Source of the DNA: Frigidibacter sp037095735
GTDB taxonomy: Bacteria; Pseudomonadota; Alphaproteobacteria; Rhodobacterales; Rhodobacteraceae
Reading direction: 5' to 3'
DNA length: 64,000 bases
Assembly: GCF_037095735.1 (NCBI RefSeq)
Contig: NZ_JBAWKD010000002.1
Location: 434,001-498,000, forward strand
Shown in pieces: positions 24,577 through 32,978 of the stretch (positions are counted from its first letter, which is position 1; every line of letters begins with the position of its first letter). The notes beneath the pieces were generated by a model. That model saw nothing but the letters and a program-made list of their open reading frames with translations. It did no database searches and had not been told where the DNA came from. The position numbers were made by a program, and so were the translations under genes.

Positions 24577-26589
24577 GTGTCGGAACCCGAACTCGTCAGA
24601 TTGCCGGTGCGTCGCGCCGACGGCGTCGCAACCCGCCCGCGCCACCTGCCGAAGCGCGCGCCGCTGGGGCAGATCCTGCTCGAGGCGGGCGCCGTCCAGC
24701 CCGAACACCTGATGCGCGCGGTCGCGCTCGGGGCGCGGCTGGACCTGCCGCTGTCCGACATCCTGCTGGCGCATGGCTGGGTGGCCGAGGGCGACCTGCT
24801 GGCGGCTCAGGCCCGGCAATGGCGGGTCGAGGCGCTGGACCTGAACGCCCGCCCGCCCGATCCGCGGCTGCTCGACATCGCCGGCGCCCGTGACTGCCTG
24901 CGCCACGGGGTGATCCCCTGGCGTCGCGTCGGTGGCGGCTGCGTGCTGGTCACCGCCCATCCCGAAAGTTTCGAGGCCGCGGCGGCCGCCCTCGCGCCGC
25001 GGCTCGGCCCCTGCCTGATGGGCCTCGCGACCGACCGGCAGATCCGCGACGCGCTGCTGACCCTGCGCCAGACCCGCCTCGCCCGCCGTGCCGAATGGCA
25101 GGTCCCGGCCGAGCTCAGCGCCCGCAGCCTCTCGGCCCTGACCAATGCCCGCGTCGCCATCGCCGTCACCGCGGCGCTGGCGGTGGGCTTCCTGATCGTG
25201 CCGCGGCTGACCTTTCTGGGCCTCTTCGGGCTCGCGATGGCTCTGATGCTGTCGCTGCAGACGCTGAAACTGGGCTCGCTCGCCGCGACCGCCTTCCGCC
25301 GCAACCGCCCGGCGGCGCCCGAGGCCGAGGTCGGCCGGCTGCCCGTCGTCTCGGTGCTGGTGCCGATGTACCGCGAGCGCGACGTGGCCACGAAGCTGCT
25401 GGCCCGGATCGGCCGGCTCGACTATCCGCGCGAACTGCTGGACGTGCTGCTGGTCGTCGAGGAAGACGACGCCACCACCCGCGCGGCGCTGGATGGCGCG
25501 CGGCTGCCCGGCTGGATGCGGCAGATCGTGGTGCCGCGCGGGCCGATCCGCACGAAGCCGCGGGCGATGAACTACGCGCTGAACTTCTGCCGGGGCAGCA
25601 TCGTCGGCGTCTACGATGCCGAGGACGCGCCCGCCCCCGACCACATCCACCGCATCGTGCGCCGCTTCGCCGAACTGCCCGAAACCACGGTCTGCCTGCA
25701 GGGCGTGCTCGACTTCTACAACCCGCGCACCAACTGGATCGCGCGCGCCTTCACGCTGGAATACGCCTCGTGGTTCCGGGTGCTGCTGCCCGGGCTCGCG
25801 AAACTGGGCCTCGTGGTGCCGCTCGGGGGCACGACGCTCTATTTCCGACGCGCGGTGCTGGAAGAGCTCGGCGGCTGGGACGCGCACAACGTGACCGAGG
25901 ATGCCGACCTGGGCCTGCGCCTGCACCGCCGCGGCTACCGCACCGAACTGATCGGCATCGTCACCATGGAAGAGGCCAACTGCCGCGCCCTGCCCTGGGT
26001 CAAGCAGCGCTCGCGCTGGCAGAAGGGCTTCCTCGTCACCTGGTCGGTGCACATGCGCCAGCCACTGCGGCTCTGGCGCGAGATCGGCACGCTTCCCTTC
26101 CTCGGGGTCCAGGTCCTGCTGCTGGGCTCGGTCCTGCAGGCGCTGCTGGCGCCGCTGTTGTGGAGCTTCTGGCTTCTGTCGCTGGCCTGGCCGCACCCGG
26201 CGACGGCAACCCTGCCACCGGGGCTGCTTCACGCCTCGATCGCGACCTTCATCGCGGCCGAGACGGTGAACATGCTCTGCGCAGCCTGGGCCGCGCGCGG
26301 TCCGAGCCACCGCCACCTCTGGCGCTGGCTGCCGGTCCTGCATGTCTACAACATGATGGCGACCTTCTCGGCCTGGAAGGCGCTGCACGAGATCGTCACC
26401 AAACCGTTCTACTGGGACAAGACCCAGCACGGGCTCTTCGACCAGTCGCTGATCGACATCGCCAACGGCCTCGTCCCGCAGGCCGACCCCGATGCCTTGG
26501 CGATGGTGCCCGACGAACTGCTGCCCGAGATGGCCCATGTCGCCGACCAGACCCGGGCCATCGGCCGGGTGATCGAGATCCGGCGCTAG
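24577..26589 (+). CDS. Membrane glycosyltransferase family 2 with GspE/MshEN-type N-terminus (NfrB-like)
   Basis: A 670-residue protein. Residues about 30-80 (LGQILLEAGAVQPEHL, then LSDILLAHGWVAEGDLL) form a paired repeat as in GspE/MshE N-terminal domains. Two membrane helices lie near 190-230. A GT-A domain follows with VVEEDD, YDAEDAP and TEDADLGL, and QRSRW, the processive-synthase motif, then several C-terminal helices. The architecture matches NfrB, a bacterial surface-polysaccharide synthase. The GTG start at 24577 has GGGAGG six bases before it. Its stop overlaps the convergent GntR gene. The product polymer is unknown. Confidence 0.85.
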   Translation: MSEPELVRLPVRRADGVATRPRHLPKRAPLGQILLEAGAVQPEHLMRAVALGARLDLPLSDILLAHGWVAEGDLLAAQARQWRVEALDLNARPPDPRLLDIAGARDCLRHGVIPWRRVGGGCVLVTAHPESFEAAAAALAPRLGPCLMGLATDRQIRDALLTLRQTRLARRAEWQVPAELSARSLSALTNARVAIAVTAALAVGFLIVPRLTFLGLFGLAMALMLSLQTLKLGSLAATAFRRNRPAAPEAEVGRLPVVSVLVPMYRERDVATKLLARIGRLDYPRELLDVLLVVEEDDATTRAALDGARLPGWMRQIVVPRGPIRTKPRAMNYALNFCRGSIVGVYDAEDAPAPDHIHRIVRRFAELPETTVCLQGVLDFYNPRTNWIARAFTLEYASWFRVLLPGLAKLGLVVPLGGTTLYFRRAVLEELGGWDAHNVTEDADLGLRLHRRGYRTELIGIVTMEEANCRALPWVKQRSRWQKGFLVTWSVHMRQPLRLWREIGTLPFLGVQVLLLGSVLQALLAPLLWSFWLLSLAWPHPATATLPPGLLHASIATFIAAETVNMLCAAWAARGPSHRHLWRWLPVLHVYNMMATFSAWKALHEIVTKPFYWDKTQHGLFDQSLIDIANGLVPQADPDALAMVPDELLPEMAHVADQTRAIGRVIEIRR

Positions 26590-27215
26590 CCGCGGATCTC
26601 GCCGGCGTCGAGCTTCAGCCGCGTCTCATAGGCATGGCTGATATGGGTGCGCAGCGCCTTCTGCGCGCTGTCGGGGTCGCGCCGGGCGATGGCCTCGACG
26701 ATCGCCGAATGCTCGTCCAGCGTCGCGGCACTGCGCCCCTCGGCCGCAAGCGAGGTCGTCGCCAGCAGCGCCATCGAGCGGTGCACGAGGTCGAGCTGCT
26801 GCACCAGATAGCGGTTGTGCGAGGCCAGGTGGATCAGCCGGTGGAAACGGCGGTTGGCGCGGCTCAGCGCGTTCGGATCCCCCGCCAGCAGCCGGTCGGT
26901 CTCGACCATGTCGCGCAGGACGCGGCATTCCTCCTCGGTCGCATGCAGCGCCGCCAGCCGCGCGGCCAGCCCCTCCAGTTCGGCCCGCACCACGTAAAGC
27001 TCGGCCAGCTGGTTGTGGTCGAGCGAGGCCACGATCAGGCTGCGCCCGTCGCGCGCCACCATCGACTGCGTCTCGAGCCGCTGCAGCGCCTCGCGGATCG
27101 GGGTGCGCGAGACGCCGAAGCGTTCGGCGAGCTCGCTTTCCACCAGCCGGTCGCCGGGGCGGTAGACGCCTTGGTCGATGGCGTCGAGGATCAGGCTATA
27201 GGCGTCTTTCTGCAT
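26586..27215 (-). CDS. GntR family transcriptional regulator (FadR/FCD subfamily)
   Basis: A 209-residue regulator. The N-terminal winged helix has GDRLVESELAERFGVSRTPIREALQRLE, and the C-terminal all-helical FCD domain has HRLIHLASHNRYL and EHSAIVEAIARRD with metal-binding His positions. Members sense small organic acids. The ATG at 27215 starts MQKDAY; an upstream in-frame extension would run through the promoter region. It is divergent from the nucleotidase gene and convergent with the glycosyltransferase. The target is not evident. Confidence 0.88.
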   Translation of the reverse strand: MQKDAYSLILDAIDQGVYRPGDRLVESELAERFGVSRTPIREALQRLETQSMVARDGRSLIVASLDHNQLAELYVVRAELEGLAARLAALHATEEECRVLRDMVETDRLLAGDPNALSRANRRFHRLIHLASHNRYLVQQLDLVHRSMALLATTSLAAEGRSAATLDEHSAIVEAIARRDPDSAQKALRTHISHAYETRLKLDAGEIRG

Positions 27216-27364
27216 CGGAACCGTCTTCGGGCATGGGGTCGCGAACCCTAAGCGCCACCCGCCCCAAAGGGCAAGCACCCGCGCCGCTGCGGGACTTCGC
27301 GTCGCACCCGGCAAGTCCGGCCCCAGCCTTGCCGCCCAGCGCGCAGGCGCGTAGCCTGCGCGCC

Positions 27365-28018
27365 ATGCAGACCGCTCCCCTTCTTGGCTTCGACGGCGTG
27401 ACCGACTGGGTCTTCGACCTCGACAACACGCTCTATCCCCCCGCCGCCCGGCTCTTCGACCAGATCGAAGTGAAGATGACCGACTGGGTGATGGAAACCC
27501 TCGGCGTCGCGCGCGACGAGGCCGACGGGCTGCGCCGGCGCTACTGGCAGCTCTACGGCACCACGCTGGCCGGGTTGATGCGCGAACATGACATCGACCC
27601 GCTGCCCTATCTGGACCGCGTCCACGACATCTCCTTCGACGCGCTGATCCCGGCCCCCGACCTGCGCGCCGCCATCGCCCGGCTGCCGGGGCGGCGGATC
27701 GTCTACACCAACGGCTCGCGCCCCTATGCCGAACGGGTGCTGGCCGCCCGCGGCCTTGACGGGCTTTTCGACGGCATCTTCGGGGTCGAGCACGCGAACT
27801 TCCGCCCCAAGCCGGACCGCGAAGCCTTCGAGACGGTCTTCGCCCTCGCCGGCATCACTCCCGCCCGTGGCGCCATGTTCGAGGATGACAGCCGCAACCT
27901 CGCGGCGCCCCATGCAATGGGCATGCGCACGGTGCATGTCGCGCCCGAGGCGCTGGCGGCCCCGCACATCCATCACCATACCGACGACCTCGCGGCCTTC
28001 CTCGCCCGGATCGGCTGA
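27365..28018 (+). CDS. Pyrimidine 5'-nucleotidase-like HAD hydrolase
   Basis: A 217-residue haloacid-dehalogenase-fold protein of the SDT1/PhoN-like pyrimidine 5'-nucleotidase group. Motif I is VFDLDNTLYPP, with the nucleophile Asp. Motif II is VYTNGSRPYAERVL. Motif III Lys is in FRPKPDREAF, and motif IV acidic residues are in AMFEDDSRNL. The YTNG and DNTLYP signatures separate it from other HAD groups. It probably dephosphorylates nucleotides or similar phosphates in the cytoplasm. The ATG at 27365 is the natural family start. Confidence 0.87.
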   Translation: MQTAPLLGFDGVTDWVFDLDNTLYPPAARLFDQIEVKMTDWVMETLGVARDEADGLRRRYWQLYGTTLAGLMREHDIDPLPYLDRVHDISFDALIPAPDLRAAIARLPGRRIVYTNGSRPYAERVLAARGLDGLFDGIFGVEHANFRPKPDREAFETVFALAGITPARGAMFEDDSRNLAAPHAMGMRTVHVAPEALAAPHIHHHTDDLAAFLARIG

Positions 28019-28077
28019 CCCTTCCCCCGCGCGCCCCGCCGCGCTAGATCCCGCCCCAAGGCCACGGGAGACCCGCG

Positions 28078-29274
28078 ATGACCGAAACGACCGACATCCT
28101 GATCTCCGGCGGCGGCATCGCCGGGCTGATCGCCGCGGCCAGCTTCGGCGCGGCGGGCTTTTCCACGCTGGTCGTCGATCCCGCGCCCCCCGTCGCCTCG
28201 GATGCCGACCCGGCGGCCGATCTGCGCTCGACCGCCTTCCTGCAGCCCTCGGTGCGGCTTCTGGAAGAGATCGGCCTCTGGGAGCGCCTCGCCCCCCATG
28301 CGATGCCGCTGCAGGTGATGCGCATCGTCGATGCCGGCGGCCCCGAGCCGGAGCCGCGCGCGATCCGCGACTTCGACGCGGCCGAGATCTTGGACCAGCC
28401 CTTCGGCTGGAACCTTCCGAACTGGCTTCTGCGGCGCGAGATCGCGGCGCATCTGGGCACGATGACCGGCACCCGCTTCCGCGCCGGCTGCGGCGTGGCG
28501 GGCCTTCTCGCGCGCGAGACCGAGGCGCGGGTCCGGCTTTCGGACGGCACCAGCGTCTCGGCCCGGCTGCTCGTCGCCGCCGACGGCCGCGACAGCCCGG
28601 TGCGCGGGGCTCTCGGCATCGAGGCGCACACCCGCCGCTACGGGCAAAAGGCGCTGGTCTTCGCCGTCACCCACCCGATCCCGCATGGCAATGTCTCGAC
28701 CGAGATCCACCGTTCGGGCGGCCCCTTCACGCTGGTGCCGCTGCCCGACCGCGACGGGCTGCCCTGCTCGGCGGTGGTCTGGATGGAAACCGGGCCCGAG
28801 GCGCAGCGCCTGGCCGCCCTGCCCGTCCCGGAGTTCGAGGCGGAACTGGCCGCTCGCAGCTGCAACCTGCTCGGGCCCCTGACGCTGGTGACCCGCCGCC
28901 CGGTCTGGCCGATCATCGCCCGCCACGCCGAGCGCCTTACCGGCCCGCGCAGCGCGCTGGTGGCCGAGGCCGCGCATGTGGTGCCGCCGATCGGCGCGCA
29001 GGGGCTGAACATGAGCCTTGCCGACATCCGCACCCTGCGCGACCTCGCGGTGGCCGACCGCGACGGGCTCGGCGGCCCGGCGATGCTCGCCGCCTACGAG
29101 CGCGCCCGCGCGCCCGAGATCCGGGCGCGGCTCGCCGGGATCGACCTGCTGAACCGCGCCTCGATGCTGGCGCCGCAGCCGCTGCGCGACCTGCGCGCCG
29201 CCGGCCTGACTGCGATCCACGGCCTCGCCCCGATCCGCCGGCTGGCGATGAAGGCGGGGCTCGGCATCGGCTGA
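28078..29274 (+). CDS. UbiH/UbiF-family FAD-dependent hydroxylase
   Basis: A 398-residue class A flavin monooxygenase. GGGIAG at residues 11-16 binds FAD, and DLRSTAFLQPSVRLLE is typical of ubiquinone hydroxylases. RLLVAADGRDSPVR is the DG motif, and LVAEAAHVVPPIGAQGLNMSLADI the GD-like C-terminal motif (the usual Gly-Asp reads Ala-Glu-Ala here). It probably hydroxylates the ring during ubiquinone synthesis at the membrane. Which ring position (UbiH, UbiF or UbiL role) cannot be told from sequence. A short spacer separates it from the nucleotidase. Confidence 0.85.
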   Translation: MTETTDILISGGGIAGLIAAASFGAAGFSTLVVDPAPPVASDADPAADLRSTAFLQPSVRLLEEIGLWERLAPHAMPLQVMRIVDAGGPEPEPRAIRDFDAAEILDQPFGWNLPNWLLRREIAAHLGTMTGTRFRAGCGVAGLLARETEARVRLSDGTSVSARLLVAADGRDSPVRGALGIEAHTRRYGQKALVFAVTHPIPHGNVSTEIHRSGGPFTLVPLPDRDGLPCSAVVWMETGPEAQRLAALPVPEFEAELAARSCNLLGPLTLVTRRPVWPIIARHAERLTGPRSALVAEAAHVVPPIGAQGLNMSLADIRTLRDLAVADRDGLGGPAMLAAYERARAPEIRARLAGIDLLNRASMLAPQPLRDLRAAGLTAIHGLAPIRRLAMKAGLGIG

Positions 29275-29278
29275 GCCC

Positions 29279-29737
29279 TCAGCCGATCGGCCCCGGGCGC
29301 CGCTCCTCGCTCAGAAGCACGTTGGCCTCGACGTTGCCCACCCCGGGCAGCGTCATGATCCGCCGCCGCAGCACGCGTTCGAAATCCGCGATGTCGCGCG
29401 CGACGACCCGCAGGCGATAGTCGAACAGCCCCAGCACGTGCTGGACCACCTGCACCTCGGGGATCGCCTGCACCGCGCGCTCGAAATCCTCAAGGCTGAC
29501 GCGCCCCTTGGTCTGCAGCTTGATCCCGAGGAACACCGTCACCCCGAAGCCCAGCGCCTCGCGGTCCAGCACCACGCGCCGCCCGGCGATCACCCCGGCT
29601 TCCTCGAGCCGCCGCACCCGCCGCCAGGCCGCGGGCTGGCTGATCCCGAACCGCCGCCCCAGCGCCCCCGCGCTGACCGTCGCATCGGCGACCAGCGCGC
29701 GCAGGATCTGCCGGTCCATGTCATCGAGATCTATCAT
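29279..29737 (-). CDS. Lrp/AsnC family transcriptional regulator
   Basis: A 152-residue regulator. The N-terminal helix-turn-helix is LGRRFGISQPAAWRRVRRLEEAGVI, and the C-terminal half is a RAM ligand-binding/oligomerisation domain. LDDMDRQILRALVADA is the classic opening. It is the second of two adjacent Lrp-type genes on this strand, both upstream of ilvC in the opposite direction. Control of amino-acid or ketoacid metabolism is likely by family. A repeat element lies between the two regulator genes. Confidence 0.9.
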   Translation of the reverse strand: MIDLDDMDRQILRALVADATVSAGALGRRFGISQPAAWRRVRRLEEAGVIAGRRVVLDREALGFGVTVFLGIKLQTKGRVSLEDFERAVQAIPEVQVVQHVLGLFDYRLRVVARDIADFERVLRRRIMTLPGVGNVEANVLLSEERRPGPIG

Positions 29738-29749
29738 TTCTCATCGGTC

Positions 29750-29797
29750 CAAATATCCCGGGGGAGGTCTGGAGGGGCCCGCGGCCCCTCCAGCGCC
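29750..29797 (+). repeat. Copy 1 of an intergenic CCCGGGATATTTG-type repeat
   Basis: AAATATCCCGGGGGAGG is followed by a hairpin-forming CTGGAGGGGCCCGCGGCCCCTCCAG. A second copy with the same core, in reverse orientation, lies near 58373-58436. The element falls between two lrp genes. It looks like a short dispersed element or terminator-associated repeat. Confidence 0.6.
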
Positions 29798-29799
29798 CG

Positions 29800-30264
29800 T
29801 CACACCGGCAATGCCTCGGAATGCTTCACGCTGGCCACCAGCATCAACGCCTCGATGTCGGCAATGTGCGGCAGGGTCAGGATCCGCGCCCGGTAGATCT
29901 CCTGATAGTGCCGCATGTCCCGCGCCACGAGGTTCAGTCGCACGTCGACCCGGCCCAAGAAGGTCTCGATCCCGATCACCTCGGGCACCTTGCGCGCCGC
30001 CTCGATGAATTCGTCGAAGGCCCGCGGCTCGGTCTTGTCAAGGATGAAGCGCAGCGACACCTCGACCTCGAAGCCCAGCGCCCGCCAGTCCACCACCGCC
30101 TCCTGCCCCTTCAGGATCCCGGCCTCGGCCAGCCGTTCCAGCCGCCGCCAGCAGGTGGCGGTGGTCACGCCCGCCCGCTCCGCCAGTTCGGCGGTGGCCA
30201 GCGCCGGCTCCGCCATCAGCTGGCGCAGCAACCGCCGGTCGGTGTCGTCGACCTGAATGGGCAT
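29800..30264 (-). CDS. Lrp/AsnC family transcriptional regulator
   Basis: A 154-residue regulator starting MPIQVDDTDRRLLRQLM. The helix-turn-helix is LAERAGVTTATCWRRLERLAEAGI, and a RAM domain follows. It differs clearly from its neighbour at 29279, so the two are not a recent duplication. It is divergent from ilvC, 122 bases away, with a palindrome in between that could be its operator. Regulation of branched-chain amino acid synthesis is therefore a reasonable inference. Confidence 0.9.
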   Translation of the reverse strand: MPIQVDDTDRRLLRQLMAEPALATAELAERAGVTTATCWRRLERLAEAGILKGQEAVVDWRALGFEVEVSLRFILDKTEPRAFDEFIEAARKVPEVIGIETFLGRVDVRLNLVARDMRHYQEIYRARILTLPHIADIEALMLVASVKHSEALPV

Positions 30265-30287
30265 CTCGCGAACCTGCCAAATCCAGA

Positions 30288-30317
30288 ATGATCTTTCCGC
30301 ACATCGCGCGAAATCAT
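30288..30317. promoter_or_regulatory. Imperfect palindrome between lrp and ilvC, candidate operator
   Basis: ATGATCTTT at the left end mirrors GAAATCAT at the right end around a 30-bp span. It lies 24 bases from the lrp start and 70 bases before ilvC. The position and symmetry fit an Lrp-type operator in a shared promoter. No binding consensus can be proven. Confidence 0.4.
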
Positions 30318-30386
30318 CCGATATTGCAAGAAGCCAATCCGATGGATGCCTATGATGCCGGCAAGACAGAGGGAAAGGAGACCCCC

Positions 30387-31409
30387 ATGCGCGTCTATTA
30401 CGATCGCGATTGCGACATCAACCTGATCAAGGACAAGAAGGTCGCGATCCTCGGCTACGGCAGCCAGGGCCATGCCCATGCGCTGAACCTGCGCGATTCG
30501 GGCGCCAAGAACGTGGTCATCGCGCTGCGCGAAGGCTCGCCCTCGGCCAAGAAATGCGAAGCCGAAGGCCTGAAGGTCATGGGCATCGCCGAAGCCGCCG
30601 CCTGGTGCGACCTGATCATGTTCACCATGCCCGACGAACTGCAGGCCGAGACCTACAAGAAATACGTCCGTGACAACCTCAAGCCCGGCGCGGCGATCGC
30701 CTTCGCCCACGGCCTGAACGTGCACTTCGGCCTGATCGAGGCGCCCGAGGGCGTCGACGTCATCATGATGGCGCCGAAGGGCCCGGGCCACACCGTGCGC
30801 GGCGAATACACCAAGGGCGGCGGCGTGCCCTGCCTGGTGGCCGTCCACAACGACGCGACCGGCAAGGCGATGGAAATCGGCCTGTCCTACTGCTCCGCCA
30901 TCGGCGGCGGCCGCTCGGGCATCATCGAGACCAACTTCCGCCAGGAATGCGAGACCGACCTGTTCGGCGAGCAGGCCGTGCTCTGCGGCGGTCTGGTCGA
31001 GCTGATCCGCATGGGCTTCGAGACGCTGGTGGAAGCCGGCTACGAACCCGAGATGGCCTATTTCGAGTGCCTGCACGAGGTGAAGCTGATCGTGGACCTG
31101 ATCTACGAAGGCGGCATCGCCAACATGAACTACTCGATCTCGAACACCGCCGAATACGGCGAGTATGTCTCGGGCCCGCGGATCCTGCCCTATGAGGAGA
31201 CCAAGGCCCGGATGAAGGCGGTTCTCACCGACATCCAGAACGGCAAGTTCGTGCGTGACTTCATGCTCGAGAACGCCGTCGGCCAGCCCTCGTTCAAGGC
31301 GACCCGCCGCATCAACGACGAGCACCAGATCGAACAGGTCGGCGAGAAGCTGCGCGCGATGATGCCGTGGATCTCGAAGGGCAAGATGGTCGACAAGGCC
31401 CGTAACTGA
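30387..31409 (+). CDS. ilvC: Ketol-acid reductoisomerase
   Basis: A 340-residue class I enzyme that isomerises and reduces acetolactate/acetohydroxybutyrate with NADPH and magnesium in valine, isoleucine and leucine synthesis. GYGSQGHAHALNLRDSG is the NADPH loop. MMAPKGPGHTVR, DLFGEQAVLCGG and LKLIVDLIYEGG-type helices carry the acidic metal ligands. The ATG at 30387 follows AAGGAG; an in-frame ATG at 30288 falls inside the palindrome and is rejected. It is transcribed away from an Lrp-type gene. Confidence 0.97.
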   Translation: MRVYYDRDCDINLIKDKKVAILGYGSQGHAHALNLRDSGAKNVVIALREGSPSAKKCEAEGLKVMGIAEAAAWCDLIMFTMPDELQAETYKKYVRDNLKPGAAIAFAHGLNVHFGLIEAPEGVDVIMMAPKGPGHTVRGEYTKGGGVPCLVAVHNDATGKAMEIGLSYCSAIGGGRSGIIETNFRQECETDLFGEQAVLCGGLVELIRMGFETLVEAGYEPEMAYFECLHEVKLIVDLIYEGGIANMNYSISNTAEYGEYVSGPRILPYEETKARMKAVLTDIQNGKFVRDFMLENAVGQPSFKATRRINDEHQIEQVGEKLRAMMPWISKGKMVDKARN

Positions 31410-31449
31410 GCCCGCAACTGAGCCTCGGGCTTAGTCGCAGACGATCCCG

Positions 31450-31485
31450 CCGCGCGCCTCCCTCCGGGGCGCGCGGTTCCCTTTT
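31450..31485 (+). terminator. Rho-independent terminator after ilvC
   Basis: CCGCGCGCC (31450-31458) pairs with GGCGCGCGG (31468-31476), followed by TTCCCTTTT. It lies 41 bases after the ilvC stop. Confidence 0.7.
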
Positions 31486-31551
31486 CAGCGCCGGCCCGCG
31501 GCCCCATATTGCCAGTCAGGGCGCCATCGCCGCGCGCCAAGGATCGCTTGC

Positions 31552-31833
31552 ATGAAATCCGTCCGTATCGCCCTCGCCGTCCTGCTCGCCGCCCCGCTGC
31601 CGGCCGCGCCCGCGCTCGCCGCGGGCTGCCCGGTGGGGCAGGTCATGGTCGGCACCAGTTGCCAGCCGATCGGCCAGAACCGCCTGCCCTCGAAGGCGAC
31701 CGGCACGCTGAACGCGACCGGCGGCGGCGCACCCGGCCTGTCGCGCCCCCGGCTGCCGAATGCCGAGGCCACGCGCCAGCGCCTGCGCACCGATCAGGCG
31801 ATCCGCAAGGCACAGCCGAAGCTGCGCCCGTGA
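31552..31833 (+). CDS. Small secreted protein of unknown function
   Basis: A 93-residue protein with a signal peptide (MKSVRIALAVLLAAPLPAAPALA). The start of the mature part, CPVGQVMVGTSC, has two cysteines that could form a disulfide. A Gly/Asn-rich region and a basic C-terminus follow. No family is recognised. It is monocistronic, downstream of the ilvC terminator. Composition and codon use support a real periplasmic protein. Confidence 0.6.
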   Translation: MKSVRIALAVLLAAPLPAAPALAAGCPVGQVMVGTSCQPIGQNRLPSKATGTLNATGGGAPGLSRPRLPNAEATRQRLRTDQAIRKAQPKLRP

Positions 31834-31904
31834 TCCCGCGACGGTGATGCTGCGCCGGTGATGCTGGGGCCCTGCCCCGTGCCCCTGAACCGCCGGCCTG
31901 ACGC

Positions 31905-32720
31905 TCAGCGGATCAGGCGGATCAGGCTGACCCCGGCATCGGTCGCGTCCCAGACCCGCGCGAGGTAATGCTCGCCCGCCGCGAAGCGCCCGCTGCCCCG
32001 CTCGGCCGCCTCGGCCTCCAGCGCGTCGATCAGCCGGTTCAGCCTTCGGGCATGAATCCCCAGCCGCAGCTGCACCGGGTCGGCGAGGATGCCGGCGAAT
32101 GAGGTGCACAGCGACAGCACCAGCATCATCGCCACCGCCACCCCCGCCGTCAGCCCGGCCGAGGGCGCCACCGGAAAGGCCCCGTACCACAGCGCCCCCA
32201 TGCCGCCGCCCAGCGGGAAGGCCGCGATCGCCGCGCCCTGCGCGAAACTCAGCGCGAAGGCGGGCGCCAGGCTCAGCGCCCCCGGCGTCACCGCCTTGAA
32301 AAGCGCGGCCCCCGCCCCCAGCGGCACCAGCGAGGTGGTGAACTCGGCCACCGCCCCCCTTGTGTCGCCATAGGCGCCCAGATGGGCGGCGTCGCCGGCG
32401 ATGGCGGGGCCCAGCAGCTCGTCGCGCACCAGCGCCTCGATGGCGCGCGCGGTGTCGGTGCGCAGGATCAGCGGCCGCGCCGCGATCCGTGCCGCAAGCC
32501 CCCGCAGCCGCAGCGCATACAGCGCCATCGCCAGCAGCCGCAGGATCAGGTTCAGCGGCGCGAGCGCGGTGTTCGCCGGCGCGCGCAGCAGGTCCCAGCC
32601 CAGCGCCGCGCGGTGCAGCCTGAGCGTGCCGCGGACCGAGAAATGCCGGGCCACGAAGCCCGGCACCCGGGCGCGGGCGGCGACGAAGGGATCCTGCGGC
32701 AGGGGCGCGGTCGCGGTCAT
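31905..32720 (-). CDS. Conserved hypothetical membrane protein
   Basis: A 271-residue protein. Residues about 50-75 (LAPLNLILRLLAMALYALRL) and two longer segments near 160-225 are hydrophobic, giving three or more membrane helices. The ends are polar, and an amphipathic C-terminus has HARRLNRLIDALEAEAAERG. I recall similar proteins in alphaproteobacteria but cannot name a function. It is divergent from the OpgC gene, with 258 bases between them. Confidence 0.65.
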   Translation of the reverse strand: MTATAPLPQDPFVAARARVPGFVARHFSVRGTLRLHRAALGWDLLRAPANTALAPLNLILRLLAMALYALRLRGLAARIAARPLILRTDTARAIEALVRDELLGPAIAGDAAHLGAYGDTRGAVAEFTTSLVPLGAGAALFKAVTPGALSLAPAFALSFAQGAAIAAFPLGGGMGALWYGAFPVAPSAGLTAGVAVAMMLVLSLCTSFAGILADPVQLRLGIHARRLNRLIDALEAEAAERGSGRFAAGEHYLARVWDATDAGVSLIRLIR

Positions 32721-32978
32721 GCCGCATCAGATGGCGACGCGCGCGCCCCGCACAAGGGCGTGCCTGCCGATCGGCCACCACCGTCGGCTGGCAACCGCCC
32801 ATCGCCTTCACCAGCGCGTGACCGGGTCGGAACCCCTGCCGCCGTTCCGGACTTTCCTCTGCAAGTCTTCCGAACAACCGGTCGCCTCTGGCCGGCCCCC
32901 GCGCCGCCGGCGCCCGGGCCGGGGATGCGCGGCTGCGTGCCAGCGGTTCGGACATCGCAACCCGCGCGGGAGGGTCCC

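Noticed and set aside
30288..30386. Upstream in-frame start for ilvC adding 33 residues
   Set aside because: The extension is absent from known IlvC proteins and overlaps the palindrome; AAGGAG supports the start at 30387.
32382..32978. Long N-terminal extension of the OpgC protein
   Set aside because: It overlaps the reverse-strand membrane-protein gene and has antisense-type composition; the start at 32979 has a strong ribosome site.
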